A stretch of 64,000 nt of DNA from Betaproteobacteria bacterium (lineage in GTDB: Bacteria; Pseudomonadota; Gammaproteobacteria; Burkholderiales; SG8-41). This document shows, one piece after another, positions 1-8,763 of this stretch. The stretch's first letter is position 1; each line of letters opens with the position of its first letter. The DNA is taken from positions 51,694 through 115,693 of the forward strand of contig JAQGNH010000077.1 of assembly GCA_028291945.1 (NCBI GenBank), given 5' to 3'. The notes below the pieces were generated by a model that saw nothing but the letters and a program-made list of their open reading frames with translations, was not told the origin of the DNA and searched no databases. The translations under genes were made by a program, and so were the position numbers.

Positions 1-1
1 G

Positions 2-1114
2 CTCGAGCCGCCTGGCGCGGGAGACATTGCACGGGGGTGGGGCGCGCCTTTGCCAGGTGGGGAGACGGCGTATTTCGTGAGCCTCCATCGGCACAAGCGC
101 GGCATCGTGATCGACCTCAAGAAGCCGGAAGGCAAAGAATTGTTTTTTCGGCTCGTCGAGAAATCAGATGTGGTGCTCGAGAACTATCGTGTCGGCGCTT
201 TGACGAGACTGGGACTCGACTACGAGGCTGCTCGCAAGCGCAACCCCGGCATCATCTACTGCTCCGTATCGGGTTTCGGGCAGGACGGACCGTACCGTGA
301 GCGTGCGGCGCTAGACCTCATTCTTCAGGCCGAGAGCGGCATGATCAGCGTGACCGGAGAGCTGGGAAGCAGCGGCACCAAGGCCGGCGTTTCGATCGCC
401 GACATGACCGCGGGAATGTATTGCGCCTACGCCGTCATGCTGGCGCTCAGAGTGAAGGACAAAACAGGCGAGGGGCAGCAGGTCGATATTTCGATGATGG
501 AAGGTCAGCTCGCACTTCTCGGCACCAACATCGCGAACTACTTTGCCAATGGAGAGATTCCCAAGCCTCTCGGCACTGCCTATTCCGTCGTAGTGCCGTA
601 CCAGACTTTTCATACGAAAACGCGCGATCTCGCACTCGCCATTGCAGGTGAGAAACTGTGGCGGAAATTTTGTCCCGTCATGGGCTGTCCCGAGCTCCTA
701 GATGATCCGCGGTACGTCAACACGGTGGAGCGCAGCAGGCACCGCGGCACACTGATCGCAAAACTGCAGGAAGTCTTTCTGACGAAAAGCTACGAAGAAT
801 GGGAAAAGCTGCTGCTCCAGAATGACATCCCGGTCGGCGCTATCAACAACATCGCGCAGGTCGTCGAGCATCCGCAGGTGAAGGCACGGCAATCCCTGCG
901 CGAGGTTGACCATCCCAGTGTGGGTAAGGTGCGCGTGGTCGCCAGTCCCGTACGGCTGTCCAAGACACCCGCGAAAACGCCTACGCCATCGCCCATACTA
1001 GGCCAGCACACCCGCGACGTATTGCACGACGTGCTCGGATTGACGTCTGATGAAATCGACCGGCTTGCCACCGCGGGCGTGGTGGGCACCGCGAAGCGAA
1101 GTGGAGAAAAGTGA
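2..1114 (+). CDS. CaiB/BaiF family III CoA-transferase (5'-truncated by window edge)
   Basis: Probably transfers CoA between carboxylic acids, acting in the cytoplasm in organic-acid catabolism. The reading frame is open from base 2, so about 370 codons are present and only the N-terminal tens of residues are missing (the family is usually about 400 aa). Family signatures seen: an EPPGAGD-like segment right at the start, then GGETAYFVSLHRHKRG followed by IDLKKPEG, typical of the CoA-binding face, and IADMTAG near base 400, where the Asp is the expected acyl-anhydride nucleophile. The TTG at 50 lies inside the conserved region and is not the true start. The substrate cannot be read from the sequence. 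It is followed 43 bases later, on the same strand, by a flavodoxin-fold oxidoreductase. Confidence 0.93.
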   Translation, partial: LEPPGAGDIARGWGAPLPGGETAYFVSLHRHKRGIVIDLKKPEGKELFFRLVEKSDVVLENYRVGALTRLGLDYEAARKRNPGIIYCSVSGFGQDGPYRERAALDLILQAESGMISVTGELGSSGTKAGVSIADMTAGMYCAYAVMLALRVKDKTGEGQQVDISMMEGQLALLGTNIANYFANGEIPKPLGTAYSVVVPYQTFHTKTRDLALAIAGEKLWRKFCPVMGCPELLDDPRYVNTVERSRHRGTLIAKLQEVFLTKSYEEWEKLLLQNDIPVGAINNIAQVVEHPQVKARQSLREVDHPSVGKVRVVASPVRLSKTPAKTPTPSPILGQHTRDVLHDVLGLTSDEIDRLATAGVVGTAKRSGEK

Positions 1115-1157
1115 TGAGTCAACTCGTGACGATTTTTAGCCGGCGCACGCTCCTGCC

Positions 1158-2228
1158 GTGACTACGGTTCGCAAGGGGCAGGCGCCAGACCTAATGCCGC
1201 GAAACGAATTCAGCGCGCGCTTCAGGGCACAGTTTTACGATCCGGCGTTCCGTCCGCACGACGCAGCGATAGACGCGATGGAGGTGATCGCATGGGACGC
1301 GTACCGCCAGGGTCGCAAGGCCCCGATGACGGAAAAGGCGGGCCCCGAGTTCGCCGATCCCGATTACGACCTTTCCGTCGAGTGGCGCGCCACTCGCGAC
1401 AAAGTACGCGCCGCGGACGCGAAGCGTCGTGATGCCTCTACGCCCTCTCGTACCCTGGTGGTATGTGCAAGCTCGCGCAACGATGGCACGTGTCCCGGCG
1501 AGATGTCGAAGAGCTTTCGGTTGGCTCAGGTTGCAGGTGATCAGCTCCAGACGGCGGGCATAGGAGTCGATCTTCTCGACCTGAGTCACCTCGCGTCAGA
1601 CCCGATGCGCCACATCCACCCGTGCAAAGGTTGCGTCTCGACCGCGATGCCGCTGTGCCACTGGCCGTGCAGCTGCTATCCCAATCACTCGACTCGCCAG
1701 ACGAACGACTGGATGGCGGAAATCTACGAGCGCTGGAGCGCGGCGCACGCGGTTGTACTCGTCACGCCAGTCTACTGGTACCAAGTGGCGAGCCCCCTCA
1801 AACTGATGATGGATCGCCTCGTCTGTGCCGACGGCGGCAATCCGGACCCAACGCTCACTTCGGGTAAGGACCCGGAAAAAGCAAAAAAGATCGAGCTCGA
1901 AGGCTGGGATTATCCGAAGCATCTCGCCGGGCGCGTTTACGGGCTCATCGTGCACGGTGACGTCGCTGGAATCGAACCTTCGCGCCGGGCACTTTCGGAT
2001 TGGCTCGACTGGATGGGGCTGATCGATGCCGGATCACATGCGCGCCTGGATCGCTATATCGGTTACTACGAGCCCTATGCGACGAGTCACGACACGCTCG
2101 ACGCCGATCGAGCGCTGTGGGAAGAGGTGCGCAACGTCGGCCGTGCAGTGAGTCTCGCGGTCGCAGACGTACGCGCCGGTCGGCTACCGGATTACAACGC
2201 AAAACTGAAAGATCCGCGTCCGAAGTGA
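1158..2228 (+). CDS. Flavodoxin-fold NADPH-dependent FMN reductase-like oxidoreductase
   Basis: A 356-aa protein whose core, from about residue 98, follows the NADPH-dependent FMN reductase / iron-sulfur flavoprotein plan. A strand ending in VVCASSRNDGTC would hold the FMN phosphate loop. A cysteine-rich stretch has Cys at about 156, 159, 167, 171 and 173. TPVYWYQVASPLKLMMDRL is the classic flavin-contact helix. The Cys cluster sits where iron-sulfur flavoproteins hold their 4Fe-4S ligands, but the spacing differs, so a cluster is only possible. The N-terminal 95 residues resemble nothing I recognise. Start is GTG at 1158; ATG at 1194 is in frame and would remove 12 residues. Probably cotranscribed with the CoA-transferase. 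Confidence 0.82.
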   Translation: MTTVRKGQAPDLMPRNEFSARFRAQFYDPAFRPHDAAIDAMEVIAWDAYRQGRKAPMTEKAGPEFADPDYDLSVEWRATRDKVRAADAKRRDASTPSRTLVVCASSRNDGTCPGEMSKSFRLAQVAGDQLQTAGIGVDLLDLSHLASDPMRHIHPCKGCVSTAMPLCHWPCSCYPNHSTRQTNDWMAEIYERWSAAHAVVLVTPVYWYQVASPLKLMMDRLVCADGGNPDPTLTSGKDPEKAKKIELEGWDYPKHLAGRVYGLIVHGDVAGIEPSRRALSDWLDWMGLIDAGSHARLDRYIGYYEPYATSHDTLDADRALWEEVRNVGRAVSLAVADVRAGRLPDYNAKLKDPRPK

Positions 2229-2253
2229 GCAGGCGCACGATCTGTCGTGCGCT

Positions 2254-4533
2254 TCAGCTTGGAGTTTGCCCCGTTCGACCAACCACACTTGCCACGGTCG
2301 CTACCAGCTCGGACGGTTCTACCGGTTTCGACACGTGCACCAGGAACCCCGCGTGCAACGCGCGTGTTCGGTCTTCGGACCGCGCGAATGCGGTCAGCGC
2401 GATCGCAGGTACGTTTCCGCCGCGTGTGGGTCCAAGCGCCCGCACCCGCCTCAGCAGCTCGTAGCCGTCGACATCGGGCATGCCGATGTCGCTCACGAGG
2501 ACGTTCGGGTTCTCTGCCTCGACCAGCATGAGCGCTTCATCGGCCGAGCAGGCAGCGAGCACGTGCGCGTCGCATTCGGCGAGCACGCGTTTGATCAGAT
2601 CGCGGGCGTCCGGTTCATCATCGACGACCAGCACCTTGATCCCGGACAGGTCGGCGCGATGGAAATCGAAGGCAAGCGCGGTCGTGCCCTTCGCGTGCGC
2701 CCGGTCCTGCCCGTCCGTTTTTACATGCACGGCGGAAAGAGGAAGACGCACTGTAAAAGTGGTTCCGCGTCCTTCGCCCTCGCTCTTGACGCGGACGGTG
2801 CCGCCGTGCAATTCCACCAGACGCTTTACGATCGAAAGACCCAGGCCAAGTCCGCCAAAAGTCCGCGTGGTCGAGGCATCGGCCTGGCGGAAGCGATCGA
2901 ACACGTGGGGGATGAATTCCGCTCTGATCCCGATGCCAGTGTCAGCGACACTGATCTCAATGTGCGAGTTCACCCGTTTGAGCGCGACCTTCACCTTGCC
3001 AGACCGCGGTGTGAACTTGATCGCGTTGGAGAGCAGGTTCCAGACGACCTGCTGAAGCCGCCCCGGATCGCCTGATATGGTCGCAGCGCCGCGGTCGAGT
3101 AGCACTTCTACCCTGATGCCTTTGGCTTCGGCCGCGGGGCGCACGGTTTCTGCCGCTGCTTCGATAAAACGCGCCGGCGCGACCTGCTGAATGTCCAGGA
3201 GCAACTTTCCCGAAGTGATCCGGCTCATGTCCAGCAGGTCTTCTATCAGCTGCGTTTGAACCCGTGCATTGCGCTCTATGGTCTCGAGTCCTTGACGCAA
3301 CTCGGCTTCGCCCATGGTCCGCAAGCGAAGCACCTGTGACCATCCGAGGATGGCGCTCAGCGGCGTTCTCAATTCGTGCGAAAGGGTTGCAAGAAATTCG
3401 TCTTTCATCGCGCTCGCACGTTCCGCTTCGGTGCGCGCCGAACGCTCGCTGTCCAGAAGGTGCCTGCGTTCCTCAGCAGCTTTCTGTGCGGCTTCGAACA
3501 AGCGCGCATTGTCGATCGCGACGGCGGCCTGTGCAGCCACACCCACGATAATGCGCTCGCTGCGGTCGGTAAAAACGCCCGTCTGCGGGTGCGCAAAAAA
3601 AAGTCCTCCGATGACTTCTCCCGAGCGCGATGTCACGGGTACAGCGAGATAGCTTCTCACGGGAAGGTGTCCCGGCGGCATGCCATGATGTGGGCTCCAC
3701 TTGCCATACCGTGGATCCTTCAATACGTCGTCGCATCGGATGACCCCTTCACCTCGAAAGGTCGGGCCGAAGAGTGAGGTCGCGCGCGGCTGGCCGAATC
3801 TTTCGAAAGCCTCACGGGGCGCGCCAGAGAGCGTGTACAGCATGAACGCGTCGCCCGTATCGTCGGTCACGTTGTAAAAGAATGCGCCGAACTTTGCGCC
3901 GCTCAACTCAGTCGCTGCATCTGTAACAGCCTGCACGAGGGCCTGAAGGTCGAGCTTCGACGACAGCGTCGTCCCGGTTCTGTTCAGCAACTCGAGGACA
4001 CGCGTTTCGTCGCGCAAGGCTTCGTCCGCCCGCCGCCTTTCGGTGATATCGCTGAAGCTCCAGACGCGGCCGACGTTGCGGCCATCCAGGAACTGGATTT
4101 TCGAATAGCGCTCGAAAATCCGGCTGTCGGCAAGCTCGAGGATGTCGAAGCTTTCAGGCGGTGACGCGGCGTAAATCTCTTCGATTCTGACGCGAAACTT
4201 TACGGGATCGCTGAATTGCTGGGAATTGAGCTCCAGGATTCTGCGGTGGTCGAGGCTTTCCATGATGGCACCGGGGACTCGCCACATCTTCACATAGTTT
4301 TCGTTGAAGGCAGTGACCCTGCCCGCATCATCCGTGGCGAGGATGCCGTTCGTCGTGGATTCCAGCGTCGCGCGCATCATCGAAAGCGAGTGCGCGAGCT
4401 CGCGCGTCTTGCGCTCCAGCGCGTCTTTTGCGCTGATGAGCTCCTGCTCGGCGCGCTGGCGAGCGAGCAGAATGCTGTTCGCGTTCTGTAGCGCGACCGA
4501 ACGCAGGAGCCTGTCTTCGTCTTCAGCGTGCAT
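2254..4533 (-). CDS. Hybrid sensor histidine kinase (PAS-GAF-HisKA-HATPase-REC)
   Basis: A 759-aa cytoplasmic hybrid kinase with no membrane segment. In order: an N-terminal coiled coil (about 20-50), a PAS domain (about 50-165), a GAF domain (about 180-345), HisKA with the phospho-accepting His386 in LSHELRTPL, a HATPase with N box (WNLLSNAIKF), DTGIGI and GLGLGLSIVKRL, and a C-terminal receiver with Asp682 in VSDIGMPDVDG. All catalytic residues appear intact. The start ATG shares one base with the stop of the upstream MetE-like gene (TGATG), so translation is probably coupled. The output partner is unknown; the receiver suggests a phosphorelay or self-regulation. Confidence 0.93.
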   Translation of the reverse strand: MHAEDEDRLLRSVALQNANSILLARQRAEQELISAKDALERKTRELAHSLSMMRATLESTTNGILATDDAGRVTAFNENYVKMWRVPGAIMESLDHRRILELNSQQFSDPVKFRVRIEEIYAASPPESFDILELADSRIFERYSKIQFLDGRNVGRVWSFSDITERRRADEALRDETRVLELLNRTGTTLSSKLDLQALVQAVTDAATELSGAKFGAFFYNVTDDTGDAFMLYTLSGAPREAFERFGQPRATSLFGPTFRGEGVIRCDDVLKDPRYGKWSPHHGMPPGHLPVRSYLAVPVTSRSGEVIGGLFFAHPQTGVFTDRSERIIVGVAAQAAVAIDNARLFEAAQKAAEERRHLLDSERSARTEAERASAMKDEFLATLSHELRTPLSAILGWSQVLRLRTMGEAELRQGLETIERNARVQTQLIEDLLDMSRITSGKLLLDIQQVAPARFIEAAAETVRPAAEAKGIRVEVLLDRGAATISGDPGRLQQVVWNLLSNAIKFTPRSGKVKVALKRVNSHIEISVADTGIGIRAEFIPHVFDRFRQADASTTRTFGGLGLGLSIVKRLVELHGGTVRVKSEGEGRGTTFTVRLPLSAVHVKTDGQDRAHAKGTTALAFDFHRADLSGIKVLVVDDEPDARDLIKRVLAECDAHVLAACSADEALMLVEAENPNVLVSDIGMPDVDGYELLRRVRALGPTRGGNVPAIALTAFARSEDRTRALHAGFLVHVSKPVEPSELVATVASVVGRTGQTPS

Positions 4534-5636
4534 CAGCGCCCCGCGATCGCCTCTGCCGCGAGCCGGGTGCCCAGCACCCGAGCCCTGATCTTTGCGAACG
4601 CCGCATCCCGCGTGGTCGATGTGTCGTCGCAGAAGGGCGAAAAGCCGCAGTCGTCAGTCGTTCCCAGCTGCTTGGCGGGGATGTACTCTGCCGCTTCGAG
4701 CGTGCGATCTCTGACTTCCTGAGGCGATTCGACGTGCGGGTCGATCGGAGCGACGACGCCGACGAAAATGCGCTGATCCGGCTTCATGTACTCGCGGATA
4801 ATCTGCAGGGCGTGAACACGGTCTTTCTCCCCGGCGAGCGCAATATAGAAGTTACCGACCTTGAGTTCGAACAGGCTTGGCAGCAATTCGGCGTAATCGA
4901 CATCGGCGCTGTGTGTGGAATCGCGGTCTCCGCCCGGACAGGTGTGAACGCCGATGCGGGCGCGATCTTCGTCGGAAAAGCGCGACAGCGCGAGATTGTT
5001 CAGATCGATAAAGCTGTTCAGAAGATGCCCGGAAGGATCGATCTTCATCGCGAGCCGACCTTCGGTAAAGTCGATCTGAACCTTGTGCGCGCCTTTTTCC
5101 AGGCACCGGCGAACCTCGGTTTCATGCTCCCTCAGCAGATCATCGATGAATTGATCGCGGGGGTAACCCGGTATTGGACTCGCCGGATACATGAGGCTCA
5201 GCGCGGACGGGGAGATGACGGCTTGCTTGAGCGGCATTTTGGTGTAGCGCATGGCGACGTCCAGGTAGCTATCGGCGTAGCGCTTGTAGCGGAAGGGGCC
5301 CGATGTCAACACCGGCATACGCCGGGTGTGGCCGGCCGCGAACGGGATCTTGAAACCGTCTGGGGCCGTGTTCGGCAACCCGTGCACACAGTAGGTCCAG
5401 AAGTTGTGATACTTCCTCTGCTCACCGTCTGTGATAACCGGGGACCCGGTCGCTTCGAATCTCTCAACGGTGTCACGAACTGCGGCCTCGTACAGAGGAT
5501 CCAACGTAGGATCGTCGCTACCGCTTTGTTCGACGGCCTCGATCAGCTGCGGAGGTCGCGGAATACTGCCGATCGGTTCGGTGGGTATATGCATACGCAT
5601 CGCCGTGGTTGGCGGCCAAGCGTAATTCGCCTCCAC
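4533..5636 (-). CDS. MetE-like cobalamin-independent methionine synthase family protein
   Basis: A 367-aa protein resembling the catalytic C-terminal half of MetE (full-length MetE is about 750 aa). Visible signatures: an N-terminal PIGSIPRPPQL segment, TDGEQRK, VQIDFTEGRL, HTCPGGD with presumed zinc ligands His231 and Cys233, and DDCGFSPF with the third ligand Cys330. The N-terminal MetE half is absent, so it may be a methyltransferase for another thiol or methyl donor rather than a true methionine synthase. Start is GTG at 5636; in-frame ATGs 12 and 14 codons later are possible. Its stop overlaps the start of the hybrid kinase. It is divergent from the TonB-like gene, with 85 bases between. 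Confidence 0.85.
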   Translation of the reverse strand: MEANYAWPPTTAMRMHIPTEPIGSIPRPPQLIEAVEQSGSDDPTLDPLYEAAVRDTVERFEATGSPVITDGEQRKYHNFWTYCVHGLPNTAPDGFKIPFAAGHTRRMPVLTSGPFRYKRYADSYLDVAMRYTKMPLKQAVISPSALSLMYPASPIPGYPRDQFIDDLLREHETEVRRCLEKGAHKVQIDFTEGRLAMKIDPSGHLLNSFIDLNNLALSRFSDEDRARIGVHTCPGGDRDSTHSADVDYAELLPSLFELKVGNFYIALAGEKDRVHALQIIREYMKPDQRIFVGVVAPIDPHVESPQEVRDRTLEAAEYIPAKQLGTTDDCGFSPFCDDTSTTRDAAFAKIRARVLGTRLAAEAIAGR

Positions 5637-5721
5637 CGATGGGGCAAGCCATTTGTCATAACCGTTCAGGTGTCGTGAGGCGGCCGTACGGAAAGCTTAA
5701 ACTAGCAACCTGCAAGCAAAC

Positions 5722-6696
5722 GTGATGCCCGTTCGGTCGGATCCACTGCGGACAGCACCACGGCAAGAGGTCGCACCGATTTACCTCGAACAGAACCTGG
5801 ATCTCATCTATCGCACCTGGCGAAACGATCGTCGCGGAATTACGATTCCCACGATCTGGCTGGCGCTGCTGCTCTCGCTGCTCATTCACCTCGCCGCGGT
5901 GTGGCCCTGGCGCCCCCACGTGCTCCGCCCGTCGTCCGAGCAAGCAGAGCGTGAAAGCGGAAGCAGCTCGCTGTCAGTCCAGCTGGCTCCTCGGGCGAGT
6001 CCGCCGGCGCGGCCAGCAGCGCCAGTCGCTCAGCCGCAGCAAGCGCAAGCGCAGCGTCCAAGGGTCGCGCCGCGCCCGCGGCCGGCACCGAAGGTGCTAG
6101 CGCTGAACAAGGCCGTTCCCAACGCTCCGTCCGCTGCCGCGCCGGTTGCCCCGAAAGTTCCTGCGCCGACAGCGCCCGCACCAGTCGCCCCGCGCGCGGC
6201 TCCCGATGGCGATCTTGCCTCATACATCGATGCCAAGCGGCAAGCGCGCGCAGAGTCCGCGCCGTCTGCTCCGTCCGCGGGTGGGCCCTCGAGTACTCAG
6301 CCCGCCGAGGACGAAAACGCACGCGCCAACCGCATCGCGGCTGCCAACCTGGGCACTGATCGCACGCCGACATTCGGCGCAGACCGAGGTGGCGGCATAT
6401 TCAGCATCCAGCGCATCAGCTACGACTATGCCGAGTTCCTGTTCTTTGGCTGGAACAAGGATATTCGCCGAAATACCACTCAGCTGATCGAAGTCCGTAA
6501 AGGCGCCAACAGCGACATCCGGCTCGCAGTGGTGCGCAGGATGATCGTAATCATTCGCGAGCATGAGAACGCAGACTTCGTTTTCGAGTCGAGGCGCCTC
6601 GGCCGCAACGTCACGCTGTCTGCGCGTCCCCGCGATACCGCGGGTCTCGAGGATTTTATGATGCGTGAGTTCTTCGGAGATGCAAATCGGCCGTGA
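5722..6696 (+). CDS. TonB-like single-pass inner-membrane protein with Pro/Ala-rich linker
   Basis: About 324 aa. A short cytoplasmic N-terminus is followed by one membrane helix at about residues 42-60 (IWLALLLSLLIHLAAVWPW), then a Pro/Ala/Gln-rich spacer (about 90-200) of the kind seen in TonB and TolA, then a C-terminal domain of about 110 residues containing FLFFGWNKDIRR and ending FMMREFFGDANRP. The layout fits an energy-transducing or periplasm-spanning protein, but the C-terminal domain is not clearly a TonB domain and no ExbB/ExbD genes are nearby. GTG at 5722 is immediately followed by ATG at 5725, which is the likelier start. Function unknown. Confidence 0.75.
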   Translation: MMPVRSDPLRTAPRQEVAPIYLEQNLDLIYRTWRNDRRGITIPTIWLALLLSLLIHLAAVWPWRPHVLRPSSEQAERESGSSSLSVQLAPRASPPARPAAPVAQPQQAQAQRPRVAPRPRPAPKVLALNKAVPNAPSAAAPVAPKVPAPTAPAPVAPRAAPDGDLASYIDAKRQARAESAPSAPSAGGPSSTQPAEDENARANRIAAANLGTDRTPTFGADRGGGIFSIQRISYDYAEFLFFGWNKDIRRNTTQLIEVRKGANSDIRLAVVRRMIVIIREHENADFVFESRRLGRNVTLSARPRDTAGLEDFMMREFFGDANRP

Positions 6697-6733
6697 TCAG
6701 ACCATCCCCTGCACGCCGCGAAAGCCGCCGTGC

Positions 6734-7237
6734 CTAATGCAACGAGCGCTCGGGCCGGTCTGCGGCAGCTTGTTCGACGAGCGCCCTGTAGACCAGCGCG
6801 AAACCCTGCATCACTGGAAGGTACCTACCGAGGCGTGTAGCGGAGCCGTTCGCCATCTGTAACAGCTCGGGATTCTGCTGCTCGAGATGTTCTACAGCCT
6901 TCAAGGTAAATGCGTCGACGCCGTGCTGGTCGATGTCACTCACGATCTTGTCTCGTGTGGCTTGCGTGACCCGGGGAATCGGAGCCAGCGCGCGCAGAGC
7001 CGGATGCGTCGCCCTGAATTCCTCCGATAGCAGGCGATAGAATACGCACAGCTCCAGCAGAATCTTTGCGGAAGAATGACCGAAGCTCGCGGCGCATTTG
7101 GTGGCCATGTCCAGAATCTCGGGATTCCCGACGCTGAGTTCCTGCAACGTTTCGGTCAGACAGGCTTCAGGGCCTCTGTCATCGAGCTCGCGGGCTATTC
7201 TTTCGCGCGTTATAACCGAGACAGACGGTAGGAACAC
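6734..7237 (-). CDS. Unknown protein made of two tandem ~65-aa repeats
   Basis: A 167-aa soluble protein. The start is GTG at 7237, chosen because a GAGGAG ribosome site lies six bases upstream; the frame stays open upstream but would run into the divergent pssA gene. Two halves share one pattern: a Thr/Arg-led helix, then an acidic ELDDRG or DIDQHG turn, a helix, NPEILDMA or NPELLQMA, and a further helix ending at YRLL or YRAL. This is an internal duplication of an all-helical unit. It has no signal peptide, no membrane helix and no catalytic motif I recognise. It is convergent with the TonB-like gene and divergent from pssA. Confidence 0.72.
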   Translation of the reverse strand: MFLPSVSVITRERIARELDDRGPEACLTETLQELSVGNPEILDMATKCAASFGHSSAKILLELCVFYRLLSEEFRATHPALRALAPIPRVTQATRDKIVSDIDQHGVDAFTLKAVEHLEQQNPELLQMANGSATRLGRYLPVMQGFALVYRALVEQAAADRPERSLH

Positions 7238-7305
7238 AAAGAACTCCTCTATTTTTTGAGTTGGCGACGTCTTGGCGCCGCCCGCTTTTCGACAGTTTAA
7301 GGTGA

Positions 7306-7953
7306 ATGATGGTTTCAAAACCACGTCCAGCCGGGGCGCCGCCACGACATTTTTCGATGATTCGAGGATTTCACCTCGCCGATTTCTTTACGCTGGCCAA
7401 CGCCGCATGCGGCGTCGCTGCGGTTTTTTTCGCGATGATGTTCGTCGGCAGCCAGTCTGCGACAGCATTCTTCGCGGCAGCCGCCATGGCCCCTGCGGCG
7501 TTCATCTTCGACGTGCTGGATGGGCGCATAGCGCGCTCGCGGCGTACGCATTCTGCGCTGGGGCGCGAGCTCGATTCCCTGTCCGATGTCATTTCGTTCG
7601 GCGTGGCGCCGGCTGCGCTCGCGTTCGCAGCGGGGTTGCGCGGAGGCTGGGACTGGGTCGCCCTGATTTACTTCGTGTGCTGCGGAGTGAGCCGCCTCGC
7701 CCGCTACAACGTGACCGCAGAGACGCTGTCAGAAGGGGGCGAGAAAGTCCGTTATTTCGAAGGCACGCCCATTCCGACGAGCGTTGTGCTCACCGGCATC
7801 CTTGCACTTGCGGCGAGTCAGGACCGACTGAACGAGAATCTGTATTGGGGGACCTGGACGCTGGGACCGTGGGAACTCCACCCGCTCGCGTTGCTGTTCG
7901 TGCTGTCCGGGACTTTGATGATCAGTAAAACACTGCGTATTCCCAAGCTCTGA
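7306..7953 (+). CDS. pssA: CDP-diacylglycerol-serine O-phosphatidyltransferase
   Basis: Makes phosphatidylserine from CDP-diacylglycerol and L-serine at the inner membrane, the first step toward phosphatidylethanolamine. The 215-aa protein carries the complete CDP-alcohol phosphotransferase signature: D72-G73-x2-A76-R77-x8-G86-x3-D90-x3-D94. Several hydrophobic segments fit a multi-pass membrane enzyme. Beginning near IRGFHLADFFTLANAACG, it matches the short PssA form of proteobacteria and Gram-positives rather than the phospholipase-D-like E. coli enzyme. Start ATG at 7306, with a second ATG at 7309. Single gene with no obvious operon partner; convergent with the SRPBCC gene. Confidence 0.93.
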   Translation: MMVSKPRPAGAPPRHFSMIRGFHLADFFTLANAACGVAAVFFAMMFVGSQSATAFFAAAAMAPAAFIFDVLDGRIARSRRTHSALGRELDSLSDVISFGVAPAALAFAAGLRGGWDWVALIYFVCCGVSRLARYNVTAETLSEGGEKVRYFEGTPIPTSVVLTGILALAASQDRLNENLYWGTWTLGPWELHPLALLFVLSGTLMISKTLRIPKL

Positions 7954-7998
7954 CACGTCACTGGGCTTCGAAATCGGGTGCGGCCGAGCCGTGGTGGC

Positions 7999-8586
7999 TT
8001 ATTGTTTAGCCGCTATGTACTGCCTTCTAAGTATCTCACTGCGCACTTGGTTGAATCGCTCTTCCGTTTCACGTCTCACACTCGACTCACCAATGAATCC
8101 GGCCAGAAACGAGCCGGGATTGGCGACTGAACGGTACACGATGCGGGTGCCGCCCGCCTCGGAGATCAGTTCGGTTGTCGATTCATACTTCTTGATCGAT
8201 CCGCTGACCAGGCGCGACTCCGTCCGCACAGGCTCTGTGAGTCGCACGTCCTTGACGGTCTCGACCGGAAACGTGAAGGGGCCGAACCGAACTTGATCCT
8301 TCTGGTAGACCCGCAGGGTATCGCCGGATCTCGAGATGATCTTGCTGGTTTGCAGACCGCGCATGAACTCGGGCGCGCGCTCGTAGTCATTGATGACTTC
8401 CCATACGCGCTGTCGAGGGGCCCGGACAAAAAGCGATACATCCGCCCGGATTTCTCCGTCTACGATCTCGACGCTTACGTCTAGATCCGGATTACCGCCT
8501 GCGGACACCGGCGGCATGAAGCACGAGCCTGCGGCGAATGCTATTGCAGCGATGAAAACACGAGCGCGGGAGAAAGCCGATGCCAT
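7999..8586 (-). CDS. Exported SRPBCC (START-like) family protein
   Basis: A 195-aa protein with a signal peptide (basic start, hydrophobic core, predicted cleavage after PVSA) and a single SRPBCC fold from about residue 40. Recognisable signatures are VRAPRQRVWEVINDYERAPEF at its N-terminal strand-helix and a long C-terminal helix with RRETEERFNQVRSEI. Such domains bind lipids or aromatic ligands, or act as cyclases; here it would act in the periplasm. I chose ATG at 8586; TTG at 8601 is also in frame. Convergent with pssA, 45 bases away. No catalytic residues can be assigned. Confidence 0.8.
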   Translation of the reverse strand: MASAFSRARVFIAAIAFAAGSCFMPPVSAGGNPDLDVSVEIVDGEIRADVSLFVRAPRQRVWEVINDYERAPEFMRGLQTSKIISRSGDTLRVYQKDQVRFGPFTFPVETVKDVRLTEPVRTESRLVSGSIKKYESTTELISEAGGTRIVYRSVANPGSFLAGFIGESSVRRETEERFNQVRSEILRRQYIAAKQ

Positions 8587-8763
8587 GCTTTCTAAGGGCA
8601 AGTCACATGCCTGAGTTCCGGTGACTTGAGTATCTACTGCCGCATGGAGGAACTTGTGCGCGCGCCAGGGCGTGGGGAGCGCTTAAGGGAGGATCACCTC
8701 GTAACGTTTCGTGTTCGCCTTAGAAAGAACAGGGGCTTGCGTTCGTCCCCGGCCGGCCCTTTT

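Noticed and set aside
1111..1140. GTGATGAG and GTGACGAT words after the CoA-transferase stop
   Set aside because: They resemble the octamer family of the 47-56 kb region, but only two degenerate words are present, with no period.
8686..8704. GGAGGATCACCTCG, resembling the 16S rRNA tail a second time
   Set aside because: Only about ten bases match, no start codon follows at useful distance on the minus strand (a four-codon frame at best), and no hairpin is nearby; treated as chance.
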